64,000 nt of DNA from Gigaspora rosea (GCA_003550325.1 QKWP01000415.1:94476-158475), one strand, 5' to 3'. Shown: positions 47,825 to 60,127, numbered from the stretch's first letter. Made by a program: numbers and translations. Notes: generated by a model from the sequence alone, not told the origin.

Positions 47825-48560
47825 ATATATATATTTTTTTTTAAACTTTGGCAATCTCGCCGGTGCATCCTTTATTAAGACTTTGCAATGATACATGAAT
47901 ATACAAATTGTAACGAAGATACAACTAGCCACTTGTACACTTTTGGTGTCTAATTTAAGTAGTCCGTCTAAAGGTTCTACATTAGCTGCCATACCTACAA
48001 CCCGCTACGGGTATTGCCTATTTAAACCCTCTGATTATCAATTGTTTACCCATTCATACTTAACAAGTTAAATGCCCAACATCCCCAGGCTGCTTTTAAA
48101 GTGCCCAGAAGCGATCTGCCGCACCAGTCCTAATCTACTTAATTCGACGTATCTGGAAGTTTAACCTCATGATCCATGTTCCACACACTTCAACACAAGG
48201 TTTTTTCAGCCACCTATCGGTAGCTGAATTGGCCCTTATTAGGTTTATTCTGATCCCGGTCACCCACCTTCTTTTGGTAGTACCGTTGTAGATCTTCTCT
48301 ATTACCTCCTAATTCAGGACTTGCCACGGATTTCCATTTCCCCAGTTCCCTGAATTTTTCAGTGTAACCATAACACTATTGCGGCGTAGCTCCCATTCAA
48401 GATGGTGGAACCAAGGTAACAGGCTTTTAACCCAACCGATCTGAGCCACATGGTTACCGAACACAGGCCTATATTCAAAATGTCAACAGTGGGATTCGAA
48501 CTGTCGACCTGCTGCTTGGGGGTGACACTTTGACCACTTCTCTAAGGCGCCACACCCTCT
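47825..48560 (-). mobile_element. tRNA-headed SINE-like element
   Basis: 736-bp minus-strand element flanked by a 12-bp direct repeat GAATTAGTATAT (47813-47824 and 48561-48572). Its 5' end carries a tRNA-like pol III promoter: an A box-like TGGCGCCTTAGAGAAGTGG (48534-48552) and a B box AGTTCGAATCC (48492-48502). The 3' end has an A-run and AT repeats (47825-47842 on the plus strand) preceded by a TTGCCAAAGT word. It is markedly richer in GC than its flanks and has no ORF. At ~735 bp it is long for a SINE; the body between tRNA head and tail is of unknown origin. Confidence 0.82.
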
Positions 48561-48572
48561 GAATTAGTATAT

Positions 48573-48903
48573 TATTGACTTTGCTATCTTTATATACAAA
48601 TGTTTAATTAAAAGAGACCTGTTATATTTTCTGTTAATTGTAATTTAGTACAATTAAAGCTCTTGATACTATTTCAAAAGCCAAATTTTATTAATAGTAG
48701 TATATTACAAAGATTTGGAAAGAAAAACTTGCAAAAACAGATATAAAACTATATATAATAAAAATTATTAGGTCTTTCTATTTTTTTAAAAAAAATAAAT
48801 AAAAATTTATTAACAAATTTATTATTTATATTTATTATAGAATATAAGCTCAATTGAACCTTTGGGTTGATAGCAGTTATGCTTTGAGATCACCAATTGC
48901 ATG
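48573..48903. other. Intergenic AT-rich stretch
   Basis: Nothing recognised apart from A/T runs near 48780-48830. Confidence 0.5.
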
Positions 48904-48911
48904 ATTACCAG

Positions 48912-49191
48912 TAGGGTTCCTCAAATTCAAATTAAATCAAATATTGAATCAATTTGAATTTGATCAAATCAAATTGATCCTGATTTGAATTTGATTTGAT
49001 TCAAATATTTGAATTTGATTTGAATTTGAATTTTTAATAGTAATTTTCAAATCAAATCAAATATTTGTCAAATCAGATCAAATTTGGCCATATTTGAATT
49101 TGATCAAATCAAATATAGTCAAATTTGAATTTGAATTTGATCAAATATTTGATTCAAATATTTGAAGATCAAATCAAATTGCGGAACCCTA
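48912..49191 (+). mobile_element. hAT-type MITE, copy 1
   Basis: 280 bp, starting TAGGGTTCC and ending GGAACCCTA, flanked by the 8-bp duplication ATTACCAG (48904-48911 and 49192-49199). An 8-bp duplication with TAGGG ends is the hAT signature. The interior is almost wholly TTTGATTTGAA / AATTTGATCAAA words, self-complementary at many scales. Confidence 0.92.
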
Positions 49192-49588
49192 ATTACCAGT
49201 TCAAATCTGCTTAGCAGTAAATTGAATTTGATAGTCAGAACTCTAATTTGGAATAACTGAAGTTACAAGATATAATGAGAGGCTACAAATACTTCATAAA
49301 CTTGTAGTGCTGCATTTTAGTTATAGACAAAATATTAATACCAAAGGTTACTATAATAAAAAGGTAGAAATTACCATTCTCTGAGTAGAAGTTGAACAAA
49401 ACCAGTGATCCTTAGCCATGGTAGGTAATAATGTTAGTGTTGTTATTCTAGCCTTAGTAATAGATATTGGAACTGAGACACTGCAGGAATAAGGAATCTA
49501 AGAACATTGTAGGGGTTTAATAGTAATGCTTTAACTCCAAGTGTTGGTTATAGTCATAGTGTAAATAGACTGGTATTTGGCTAGGTAA

Positions 49589-50621
49589 TAGGGTTCCTCA
49601 AATTTAAATCAAATCAAATATTGGATCAATTTGAATTTGATCAAATCAAATTGACTCTAATTTGAATTTGATTTGATTCAACTATTTGAATTTGAATTTG
49701 ATTTGAATTTGAATTTTTAATACAGTCTGACCTCTCTATAATCACCAAGTTCATTGCGCCCTATTTTGGTAATTGTATAGAGGTGTGACTATAAATAGAA
49801 TACCTTGTCATAGTCACGTGACCAAAGGCCATTAAGATATTTGTACATATTTGAAATTATTAAAAAATTTAAAATGTTTGATAGTGAATAACTATTGATC
49901 CAGTGGCCCAATTGGATAAAACAACTATTAGAGTGTTTGACTTAATGAGACAATTCTAATGAGTCCAAAATTATTCAAATCTAATTACAAAATGCTAATA
50001 TATATCTTTAAGAAATTTTCACTCAGATGTTTAAATTTAATCAATTTTTAAACATGTAAAGTGAAACAAATCCTTAACAATTTCAGGAGCATGTGATTCG
50101 ATTTTAATGATTTTGGGCTCATTGGAATCGTCACATTGTGATGAACATTTTAGTGGTTGTTTCATCCAAATTCGACCTCTGGATCAAAAGTTATTTGCTA
50201 TCAAACCTTTAGGAATTTTTAATAGAATATTTAAATAAACATAAATATGAATATTGGCCAATCAGATTTTATAATCTATATTTAGTCAAAATTGGTAACT
50301 ATAACGAGGTAAATTATTAATAAAATGGATAAAAAATCAAAATTTTTTGGTGATAGTGATTATAAGTAATATGTGACTATAATGAGGTTTTTACTATATT
50401 TTTAAGTCCTTGGGTGCTTATATAGAGGTGTGACTATATGGGGTGTGACTATAGAGAGGTCAAACTGTAGTAATTTTCAAATCAAATCAAATATTTGTCA
50501 AATCAAATCAAATTTGGCCATATTTGAATTTGATCAAATCAAATATAGTCAAATTTGAATTTGAATTTGATCAAATATTTGATTCAAATATTTGAAAATC
50601 AAATCAAATTGCAGAACCCTA
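49589..50621 (+). mobile_element. hAT-type MITE, copy 2, interrupted by a nested insertion
   Basis: Same family as 48912-49191: starts TAGGGTTCC, ends AGAACCCTA, with the 8-bp duplication CTAGGTAA (49581-49588 and 50622-50629). Removing the nested 49723-50467 insert and one TA leaves an element of about the same length as copy 1. Confidence 0.92.
49723..50467. mobile_element. TA-flanked mariner-type non-autonomous element nested in copy 2
   Basis: 745 bp, starting CAGTCTGACCTCTCTATAAT and ending TATAGAGAGGTCAAACTG, with TA on both sides (49721-49722 and 50468-50469). Copy 1 at 48912-49191 shows the uninterrupted target, TTTTTAATAGTAATTTTC, so the insertion site is directly documented. No transposase frame remains. 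Internal text includes TTGATCCAGT and GGATCAAAAGTTATT words that recur elsewhere in the window. Confidence 0.92.
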
Positions 50622-50639
50622 CTAGGTAATACATGTCAC

Positions 50640-50914
50640 TAGGGTTTCGCAATTTGATTTGATCTTCAAATATTTGAAGATCAAATTCAAATTCAAATTT
50701 GACTATATTTGATTTGATCAAATTCAAATATGGCCAAATTTGATTTGATTTGACAAATATTTGATTGATTTGAAAATTACTATTAAAAATTCAAATTCAA
50801 ATCAAATTCAAATTCAAATATTTGAATCAAATCAAATTCAAATTATGGTCAATCTGATTTGATCAAATTCAAATTGATCCAATATTTGATTTGATTTGAA
50901 TTTGAGGAACTCTA
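50640..50914 (-). mobile_element. hAT-type MITE, copy 3, inverted
   Basis: 275 bp, the same family in opposite orientation: starts TAGGGTTTCGCAATTTGA, ends GAGGAACTCTA, with the 8-bp duplication CATGTCAC (50632-50639 and 50915-50922). It lies only 18 bp from copy 2. Confidence 0.92.
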
Positions 50915-51068
50915 CATGTCACTCTGGTTATATTGACATTTTTGAGTCATTAATAAAAAAATTTAAAATGTCAAACAGTGAGTTTTTTTTTTATTTTGGC
51001 AGTCATGCTAATACTTTATTAGGGATTGTATTATCTTAACATAATAACAAAAAGGAAATTGCTATTCG

Positions 51069-51597
51069 CACTATGGATTTTTGCTATTCACATCATGGTT
51101 ACATGAGAATTTCTATTTTTAGAATTCAAAATAATATATGCATATATATTACACAAAAGCTCAGTGCATTGTTTTTGCAAAAATAATTTTTGGTTATACA
51201 CTAATAATGTCATATAACGTTACACAAGTCTAATTTTGGTAACCTAACCCTGGGTAAGCTTAATGCTAGTGGGCACTATCATGATAATGCCCCTGGCAGG
51301 ATTAGACATAATTTCGGCCCACTCTAACCCTAAATCTAGAACATATGCATCTAGTATATGTACAGTGATTGGCTAGATTTAGGGTTAGGGTGGGCCAGAA
51401 TTATGTCTAACCTCGCTGGCCAACCCAGGTTATGTTACCAAAATTAGACTTGTATAATATTACACAATATTAGCGATATGTAACCAAAAATTATTTTTGC
51501 AAAAACAATACACCGGGCCTTTGTGTAATACAAGTACATAACTTCTAAAATAGAAAATCTAGTGTAACTATGGTGCAAATAGCAAAAATCTATAGTG
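51069..51597. mobile_element. Foldback element with CACTA ends
   Basis: 529-bp inverted repeat: starts CACTATGGATTTTTGCTATT and ends GCAAAAATCTATAGTG, complementary over most of their length (TACACAAAAGCTCAGTGCAT pairs with the region near 51515; AAATTAGACTTGT-type words near 51220 and 51445; CTAACCCTAAATCTAG and its complement flank the centre near 51340). No coding. CACTA ends suggest a non-autonomous relative of CACTA transposons; a target duplication is not obvious. Confidence 0.75.
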
Positions 51598-51789
51598 CTA
51601 ACAAAAATTATATAAAAAGAAAAACTACTCTTTTTATAACCTAAATTACAAATTTTAGCACACCCAGTTATTCAGAAAATATCTATATGCGACCTGCTAT
51701 AGTGAGGTTTTTCTCGTACTATACAGGTTTGTTCTAAGTTGTATAATACTTCACAGAATAGTTCTTACAGCCTATTATAACTACCAACT

Positions 51790-54700
51790 ATTTTTTCCAC
51801 CAACTAGCTCACTCGCCCACTGTTGATCCAACAAGCTACCTCTTCTCTAACTATCTTTCAAACTTCAGTTTCAGAGGCTTTTTTTTCTTGTTTCTTCTCT
51901 TTTTCTATGTTCTGCGCTTTTCGTAGCGAATTCTTTTTTCCTTTCTTGTTTCCTTTCTTTCTTTTCTGCCTCTTAGTACATTTTTCCTTTACTGTGATAT
52001 TTAGCTCCTCTTCCCACTTTTTTATAAGCTTATATCTAGAGATCCAAACTTTTCTATATGTAAGTTCTATCTATTTTTTCCATAAAGTAACTAAGAAGTT
52101 TATGATTTGCTTGTTTGACTTGAAAAGTGGTCTCAATTCTTCTTAGTCTTCTGTTGTTAGCAGGCCTTTCATCCAACGTTCTCTTCTTCTTAACTCATTC
52201 TCTGTACTACTCTTTCCTAAACTTACTAAAACCTCTTCAATTTTTCTTTTTATTTCTTTTATGTTTTCTAACTTTCATAAACTTAATTTTACTGCACACT
52301 CTCGAGGTCCCTAAATAGGTTTATCGATACTTTGCAGCTTATGAGGTGCTCTATTGTTTCATTTTTCTCTTTGCAAACTATATAGGTAGTACTGTGATAT
52401 ACGTCAGGTTTTCTTTTGTTTAATATCACTAGTACTGGTAGCAAGTTGTTAATACACTTAAGTTCAAAAAGCTGTAATGTGTTTTTTCTGTTGTGTAGTT
52501 TTGTAACCTTGTACTACTTTCAGTAATTTTGTGAAAAGTTGACCAATATTGGAGCTTGGTGCGTTCTTGATGAGTTATATTTTTCTTTGTGTGCGTAAAG
52601 GTCTATTCTGTTTTGCTAACCAATCTTGTAAGCATTTTAACAAAAGAGTGAATTGGTTTTTCGATTGGCTCCTTATTTTATTTATACTTTATCTTGACAT
52701 CTTTCACGCTATCTGTACTCAGTACAAAGTGCTTTTGGCTATTAGCTCCTTCCTTGGCTTTTCTATCAGATACTTCATTAAAGATTTCTCCTAAGGGAAG
52801 TGCAGTTAATCATGTAATTATGGTTTACATAGGTCTTGACCCCCCTCCCCCCCAGTGATAGAACTATTGACCAATCAAATTTAAAAAAACTCAAAACGTC
52901 TTTGACCTGAAAATAAGCTACCCCACAATTAACAAAAGTCGCTACATAATAAAGTCTAAATTTTAGTAAGCAAATCGAAAAAATTCGATTAAGTAAACTT
53001 ATTTACAGATTTTCATAAGTATTAGATAATTTTTTAATAATTGACTTTTGATTTTTACGTTTGACGAAAAAATTAAAATTTTTTAAAAAAATATATTCGA
53101 CAAACGTAAAAGTTAAAAGTTAAATAATAAAAAGTTCTCTAATACTTATTAAAATTTTGTGTTAAGTAAAATTTAGACTTTACTATGTAGCAACCTTTGT
53201 CAATTGTGGGGCGAATATATTTTTTTAAAAAATTTTAATTTTTCCGTCGAACGTAAAAATCAAAAATCAATTAATAAGAAATTCTCCAATGCTTATAAAA
53301 TATTATGGTAAGTGTATTTTGATCTGATGAATAAGGTTACTTAATCGATTTTTTTCGATTTACTTATTAAAATTTAGACTTTACTATGTAGCAACGTTTG
53401 TCAATTGTGGGGCGAATATATTTTTTTAAAAAATTTTAATTTTCTTGTCGAACGTAAAAATAAAAAGTCAATTAATAAAAAATTCTTCAATGCTTATGAA
53501 AATTTTATGGTAAGTGTATTTTGATCTGCTTAATAAGGTTACATAATCGATTTTTTTCGATTTTCTTAGTAAAATTTAGACTTTACTATGTAGCAACTAT
53601 CTGCGATTAACAAAAAATTGATTTTCTTCAATATGATTGGCTATTTATACTATATATATATATATAGGACGTGATATTTGGGGACCCCCACCCCCCTAAA
53701 AAATTACGTGATTTTCTGCACTTCCCTAAGTGATCTTTAACCCAATAAACTTTAAGTTTCTTCGTTCTTATTAGGCTGACTTCTAATGCTACTAAACCAG
53801 CATTTTTAATCTTTATCTATTTTCTTGTGCTTTCCAATTCTAATTTCTAAGCTTTTTTCATTTGGCGTTATTAACAAAGCTACTAAAATTGTGACAAGTT
53901 CAGCTCGTGTTGAAAAGAACCACTTTTCTGCTGAAAAATCTATTTGTCTAATACATTGGCCCTTCTTATTTACCCGAACAATTCCACAACCCATTTTCCT
54001 CACATTTTCCACCTTCTCTGTTCCAAGTGAGCCATCAGTATAATATACTATATTGTTCAAGTGAAAATTCTGTTCTAAAATTCCTTCTAACCAGTATTTT
54101 ATTTCCACATTTTCAACAATCCTATTTATACATCATTTCACCCAACTCTTGGATTCTACTATAATTTCTTCTCTACTCCTTATTGCTTGAACCTCTTTTA
54201 CCGGAATGTTTTCCTTACTATTTCTTCCTATAAAACCTTTTCCTAGAGTTTGTACTTAAATAATAATTGAAGACCCTATACCGTTCTTTTAACCGAATTT
54301 GTTATATTACCTAAGATTGTTCATTTTTTAGTAATATTATTTGAGTTACTATCAGGTTTTAGAACTGTGTACTTTTCATTTTTTTTTTATCCACTTCTAT
54401 ATATTTTTCGATTTCAATATTTTCTCTTGCTTTTTTTTAACTCTTCTAATTTCTGGTTCTTTGTTGACTCCTTCTTTCCATAAAATCTATTCTCTTTTTC
54501 TTTTGTTAGGCTCTACTCTATTTATGTGAGAGGTTAAGCTATTTTGATTTGGAACTAGTATTGTATATTTAGGTTTTACTTTTCTGGTGCCACTATGTTC
54601 AATTATTTCATTCTCAATTACCTTGAACCAATTTGCTACTTTTCTTTGCAAATTGACGATACAGTGAGTTATACTGATATTTTATATTAAATTTTTAAAA
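51790..54700 (-). pseudogene. Remnant of a LINE 3' half (RNase H and C-terminal region)
   Basis: Minus-strand coding traces related to the LINE at 39.5-47.7 kb. The clearest is RNase H at 53806-54108 (IVYYTDGSLG, FFSTRAELVTILVALLITP). Downstream, 51850-52790 carries broken sequence with the matching KPIHSFVKMLTRL-type segment, and a Lys-rich tail near 51900-51990 (RQKRKKGNKKGKK). Many stops and shifts. The remnant is split at 52796-53725 by a younger TIR element. The plus-strand open frames here (for example 51823-52146) are complements of this Lys-rich sequence and are not genes. Confidence 0.75.
52796..53725. mobile_element. TIR element inserted in the LINE remnant
   Basis: 930 bp, beginning GGAAGTGCAG and ending CTGCACTTCC, with a 5-bp direct repeat CTAAG on each side (52791-52795 and 53726-53730). 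The similarity of the inverted ends extends for about 26 bp. Inside, a ~215-bp unit (ACTTTACTATGTAGCAAC...CAATTGTGGGGCGAA) occurs directly repeated near 53175 and 53390 and partly inverted near 52925. The interior matches the ATAAGCTACCCC/hairpin family of 61.4-62.2 kb. No coding. Confidence 0.8.
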
Positions 54701-56093
54701 AAATGTCAGTATAGAAAAATTTTACTATAATGTTATTATATCCAAATGTTTGTATCCCAGAGTAACATGTAATGATATAGCAGGAGGGAATAATAAAAAA
54801 AATAAAATATAAGCTCAATTCAAATAAAAAATATTATTAGAAAATAAACTTTTGCAAATTTAAAATATTTAATAAATATAAATAATATAAATTAAATTAG
54901 TAAATTTTTTAATTTTTTTTTAAAAAAATAAAAATACTTAATAATCTTTGTTATTTATTTTAAAGGGCAATAGCTAAATAAGCTAAATAATATAGTGATA
55001 TTTATAGTATTAATAAAATATATAGATAAAAGCTTATTATACTAGAATTTTATAAAAATATAAGAAAATTACATTTGATTTATAGGCTGTAAAATTCACA
55101 CCCTTGTTTCAAAAAAGTTTTCTATTTAAGTTAGATTTAGAGTTAGAGTTATAATAAATAACAAACTATTTTATAGTAAAATTTAGAAAAAAAATTTTTT
55201 TTGCATAAAAAAAAGTAGTTTTATAAGCCAGATTTTGCATTATAAATAATTGTTTGCTTTTTATAAAAAAACTTTGTTTTTGTTTTACAAAGAAATTTGC
55301 AGATTATACTAATTTTGCAATTTTGATTGGCAAATGCAAGACTATGAATTTCATAGCCTGTTAAAATTACCATACTCAAAATATAAATACTAAATATAAT
55401 TGAATTTTAGTAAAATATTTAAAATATAATAACTTTGAAAAAAAATTAATAAATAAAATGATCTTCTAATATACAAATTGTATATTAATAAACAAAGAGA
55501 ATTGGTATAAGAATAGAAAATTAGAGGATTTAATTAGACAATTCTTGTAGTTGGGTTGCAAATATTGCAGCTAGTATAGAATCTTTAAATAGACAATTTT
55601 ATTAGATACCAAAAATATATATAACTAATTGTATTTTATTTATATAACAAATATCTGTTATTAAATAATATGTGCATTAATCTTAAGAAACTCTAGATAG
55701 GATCTCAGACATTTCTTATATAGTTATACTGTATATATCTAAAAATAAGCTACTACCTAAAATAAGCTACTCCCCCAATTTTTTTTAAAAATCTTAAAAA
55801 ATTTATTAGCAGTTGCCGATATATAAAAGTCTAAATTTTATTAAATAAACTTCAAAAAGTTGATTAAGTAAAATTTTTTTTTTAAATGTTAATGGTGAGA
55901 CCTTGCTCTTATCTTTATTAGATTTATGGAAAGTTTTTACAAGACTGGAAAAATTTTCATTGTTTAAATCTATTGCTAAGACTAAGAACTCAGACATATA
56001 TAAAAGTTAACTTAAATACTTATCTGCAGCCTAAACCAAGATTAAGTAAAATTGTTCAGGGCATCAAAATATATTTACTATAAAAATTTGGTA
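54701..56093. other. Intergenic AT-rich stretch with a repeat fragment
   Basis: No gene. At about 55730-55870 there is a fragment of the ATAAGCTAC family (AAAATAAGCTACTCCCCC followed by GTCTAAATTTTATTAAATAAACTTC). The rest is poly-A/T-rich. Confidence 0.55.
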
Positions 56094-57404
56094 TTAGGAG
56101 GTATCCAGAAATAACGTTATACAAGAGGAGGAGAAGGTCTGACAAAATATAATGTTTAGTGATTGAACTGTTTTAAAAAATGTGATCTGGGTCACCTGAC
56201 AGATGGACCTGTGGGTTACCCGAGTGATCGATGAATCACATGGGTAAATTGGGTGATCTGTTTAACCTGGGTCAAAACTATATTTGAATGAACGTACAAC
56301 TGCTGCTTCATACTAGTCTTTTTTTTTCAGAGATCATATTAAAACTATTCTTATTTTTAATAAGAACTTCCAAGTATGCATTTGAAGATGGCTCACTTTA
56401 TTCGTATTATATTTTTAAAACAATTATTTAAGTAGATTCTAGTAATTATAATAATTGTAATACTTTATTGAAAGAAGCTAAATATATGATCATTAACCAT
56501 TTCTATAATAAAAAAAAATTATAAAAAAATTGTATTCTAACTTAGAATACAATTTTTTGATAATTTTTTTATTATAGAATACTATAAGATGAAATAAAAC
56601 TTTTAATAGTCAAAGCTATAATTGGCTGATCCATAATTAAGAGACGGTTGAACTTCTTATAATCGAAGCCATAACTGAAAGAGTTAAAAATATAATCGAC
56701 GCAAACCAAGTCGATATGAAAGCATATATAATTACTCAATTGATACTATTGAGAGAACACAAATTGGAGAACGGCATGAAGTTTTGAATGAGGCAAAATT
56801 AGGGAATAATGTTTGAATAAAGAAGAAATTCGAGAATGGTATAAAATAAAAACTATGAAAATTGCATGATCGAAGTCATGATTAAGTTAGATATAATCTA
56901 TAAAGACTGATCGTATAAGTAGCACATGTGATTACTTGATAAGTGATGCTATTTAGTATTGAAATTATTAAGTGCAGATTATAAGTATTTTTTTTATTGC
57001 TTTAATTTTTTAGTTTTTGATTTTATTTATTCATAATCTTTATTATCATATAAGTATTGATTTTTTTTTGAATTTCAGAGCATCAGGCTTTTTTATATAT
57101 TATTTGATGATATATAAATTACAATATATACGATTTTTTAAATTTAGAGGCTAATACATAAAGCTTTTGACCTATCTATATATACTGTACGTATGTTGTG
57201 AGAGTGTAAATTGACCTGATTTTTTTTATATTGTTACTCTATATCAATTGACAATTTTAGTTGTCTATTGTAAGCCCAATATGTATATTTAGAAATATTA
57301 TATAGTGTATCTATACCCCCCGTAAATTATACTGTAAAATTTTAGTATAGTACTGTATAAATGAATTACCTGTTCCTGACTCGATTTGACGATCTGATAT
57401 ACTT

Positions 57405-57531
57405 AAGATATTAAGGATATTAAAAATATCAAATATATTAAATATATCGAAGATATTAAAAATATCAAGGATATTAAAGATATCAAATATATCAACGATA
57501 TCAAATATATCGAATATATTTAATATATCGA
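57405..57531. repeat. Degenerate 9-bp minisatellite
   Basis: About fourteen units of the form ATAT(C/T)(A/G)AA(G/T), giving on the minus strand a chance open frame of alternating Asp/Asn-Ile-Phe (IFDIFNIFDIFN). The frame is a consequence of the 9-bp period and is not called as a gene. Confidence 0.85.
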
Positions 57532-58404
57532 GTCTAAAAAACCTGTTAAAATCTTGGAAGGTTATTAGCATTAGTGATGGGACGCAGTAATATGAAAGTA
57601 TAAATACGTTGTCTTTTTGGTCTCCACAAAAGACATGTTCGAGGTTAACAGACTCAATGTTGATAGACTCAACAAGTAAAAAGTACAAAGTTCGATATGG
57701 ATAGAGTTCAATGTAGCCAAGAAATAACCTTCAAAATTAGAGTAGAAGTATTGTTGTTAGTAATTCCCCCGATATATGATTAAATAAACTATCATTATTA
57801 TAAACTGATAACCTACCGATATAATATCATATAAACATCACAAAATTCCATGATCTCGTATTAGAGCCTCGTGACATAATCTATAGCTCTATTTCGACCC
57901 AGATTACCCGGACCAAGTCAATCACACACCTCAATCATTGCCTTTCACCATTAGAGTCGAGTTAGAGTAGTTTTAGTTAGTATTGGTGGTGTAAAGTTGA
58001 TATATTTATAAGGAGAGTACCTCCCGTGACCTCACAATGTGCGTAATAATAAATTTGATAATAAAAATGATATTAAATTTGGTTAGCAAAGCTGATATAA
58101 TCATGCGATTTACGATATATCAAGTTACTTTCATTATCAATTATCATTATATTCCAAAAGATAAATATGCTAAAAATATTTCAAAAGATAAAATCATTAT
58201 AATTTCAAAAAATAAAGATGGGATTTAACCAGATAAAACTTGTCTCAGACAGAATGGTGATCGTTAGCACAAAATTTTTGAAGTTGGCATCAATACCCGG
58301 AGTTTTAATAACATGTGTTAAAAATATTATACTCCACTACGTGATTTATGATATCACAATTACAAATAGATATTAAAAAAATGCGTGACTCCAGATAGAA
58401 TCAC

Positions 58405-58548
58405 TACAGGTCAATTCATGGGTCAACTCGCGGGTCAACTCACGGGTCAACCTGCAGATCGACCTACGGGTCACATGCCTGGGTCATACAATTCAAACTG
58501 GGTTATCTGACCCACTCGCAGATGACCCGAGTAACACCCACCCGGATC
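58405..58548. repeat. GGGTCAACTC-type short tandem repeats
   Basis: Four to five GGGTCAACTCACGGGTCAAC-like units, then GGGTCACATGCCTGGGTCATA, then their complements (TGACCCACTC, GATGACCCGAG). A related tract occurs at 56185-56280. The stretch is GC-richer than its flanks. Confidence 0.7.
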
Positions 58549-59419
58549 CAATCACTAATAACGTAGAGGGTGTCAAAAAAATGTAACGCAATTTGTTTAG
58601 AAAAATTTGTCTAAAAACTGATCAAGTGGTCCAAATTTAATGATTTTGGTACCATTCGATTCATCTCGGTGAGAGGAGTCAAATGCTGCCAATTTCATTT
58701 CATTTGGATTATTGGATCAAAAGTTTTGGCCAAATACTATTGGTTATTATGCTTTCTTATAAAATAACTATAAAATCAATAGTTTTTTGTGAATAACTAT
58801 TGATCCAGTAATTCAAATAAAATGCTTTTGGTATCCTTGGATTCGTCTTACTGAGACAAATCGAATTGTACCTAAATCATCCAAATCTGATTACTGTGTC
58901 ACAATATATTCAAGTTTTTGTAAAATTTTATACATAAATATACAGATTTTGAAAAAATTTTTTATATAGTAGAGATGGGGGTCAAGCACTACTATGAGGG
59001 GGTACATAACGTTATTTATGGATGCCCCCTTATTTGGACAAGTTTTTATTAGTACATTTTTTAATTTTTTCAAAAAATACAATATTTCAAAAATAAGCTA
59101 CTTTACAATTTTTTGTGTAATTTTTTGCCCAAAAATGTAGCTTAATTTCGGACATATATAGTAACTGGATTTTGGCCAATTTTAATCTAATTTGCTAAAA
59201 ATAACAAACCTATATTTATTTAACTAATTTCTGATCCAGTAATTAGAATTGAATGAACTTTTTTTGTTAGTTGTATCTTACTAAGAGCTTTATTTTTAAA
59301 AAAATTCATTCAAATTGGACTACTGAATACCAAGATAATTGCCTAAAACTGTTTTTTTTGCTTTTCAAATTTCAGATATTTTTGCTAAAACACATAATGT
59401 ATGAACTTTGTACTAAATG

Positions 59420-59860
59420 TCTAGAGTCCTGCCTAGATTTAGATTAATATTATTAATTACCAATCTGGATAAGATCGCACTATAGCTATATTATTACCAT
59501 ATTTGGAATTGGGGATAAACAAATATATAAACAATATATTAGTAAATCTGTTTTAGGCCTAATAAAAAGTTTTTTTTTGTACTAAGTAAATATTATTTTT
59601 TGATATAAGTAAAGTTGTAGAGCAGGTTCTTGTGCATCTACTTGTAAAATTTCATTAAAATCGGACTAGTAGATAAAAAGATATGAGTAAAAACATCTTT
59701 AAAATTCTTTAAATCATATAAAAATTTTATATATATAGGCCTGATCCAGATTTTGTACTACCTTGTTTATATATTTGTTTTGGCCCAATTCTAAATATAG
59801 AAATATTGCAATCTTATCTGAATTGGCAATTAAGAATATTAAATCTACAATTTAGCTAGT
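59420..59860. repeat. Long imperfect inverted repeat
   Basis: The region 59455-59545 (CCAATCTGGATAAGATCGCA ... AACAAATATATAAACAA) is complementary to 59765-59845 (TTGTTTATATATTTGTTTTG ... ATCTTATCTGAATTGGCAAT). The arms are about 85 bp, with a 220-bp middle. Foldback-type element, no coding. Confidence 0.65.
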
Positions 59861-60127
59861 GAGTTATATAAAATTAGAAAACTGTAAATTTTGAAGTTAA
59901 AGATCCTATACTGTAGTCCAAAAACCCAAAATATTATATAACATACTTAATAAAGTATAAGTTATCTTATAAGTATAGTAAAAAATTAGTGGCTACTTTT
60001 CGCTATTTATTTATCTTTGCAGAATAATAACTCTAGTCTTTAAAAGATATAACCGATTCTAAAGATATCTAAAAACCTTCAAATTAGTAAAAAAAATAAA
60101 AGTCTAAAAAAATTTTTTATTTTTTAT

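Larger units (their letters stand above)
56094..59032. mobile_element. Candidate 2.9-kb element bounded by ~28-bp inverted repeats
   Basis: The left end TTAGGAGGTATCCAGAAATA followed by ACGTTATACA is matched in inverse orientation by the sequence ending at 59032 (complement TAAGGGGGCATCCATAAATA then ACGTTATGTA), with about five mismatches in 30. No transposase frame is visible inside, and no clear target duplication, so the two ends could also belong to two separate small elements. Inside lie the 9-bp repeat at 57405-57531 and the GGGTCAACTC tract. Confidence 0.4.

Noticed and set aside
48483..48555. A genuine tRNA gene on the minus strand
   Set aside because: A and B boxes are present but the element is flanked by a 12-bp duplication, continues 650 bp further, and I could not fold a full cloverleaf; a SINE-like head is the better reading.
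51823..52794. Plus-strand Phe/Ser-rich frames that look like membrane proteins
   Set aside because: They are complements of the Lys-rich C-terminal part of a minus-strand LINE remnant.
57311..57688. Minus-strand 125-codon frame with Ile/Phe/Asp/Asn repeats
   Set aside because: Produced by the 9-bp minisatellite; no protein-like sequence outside it.
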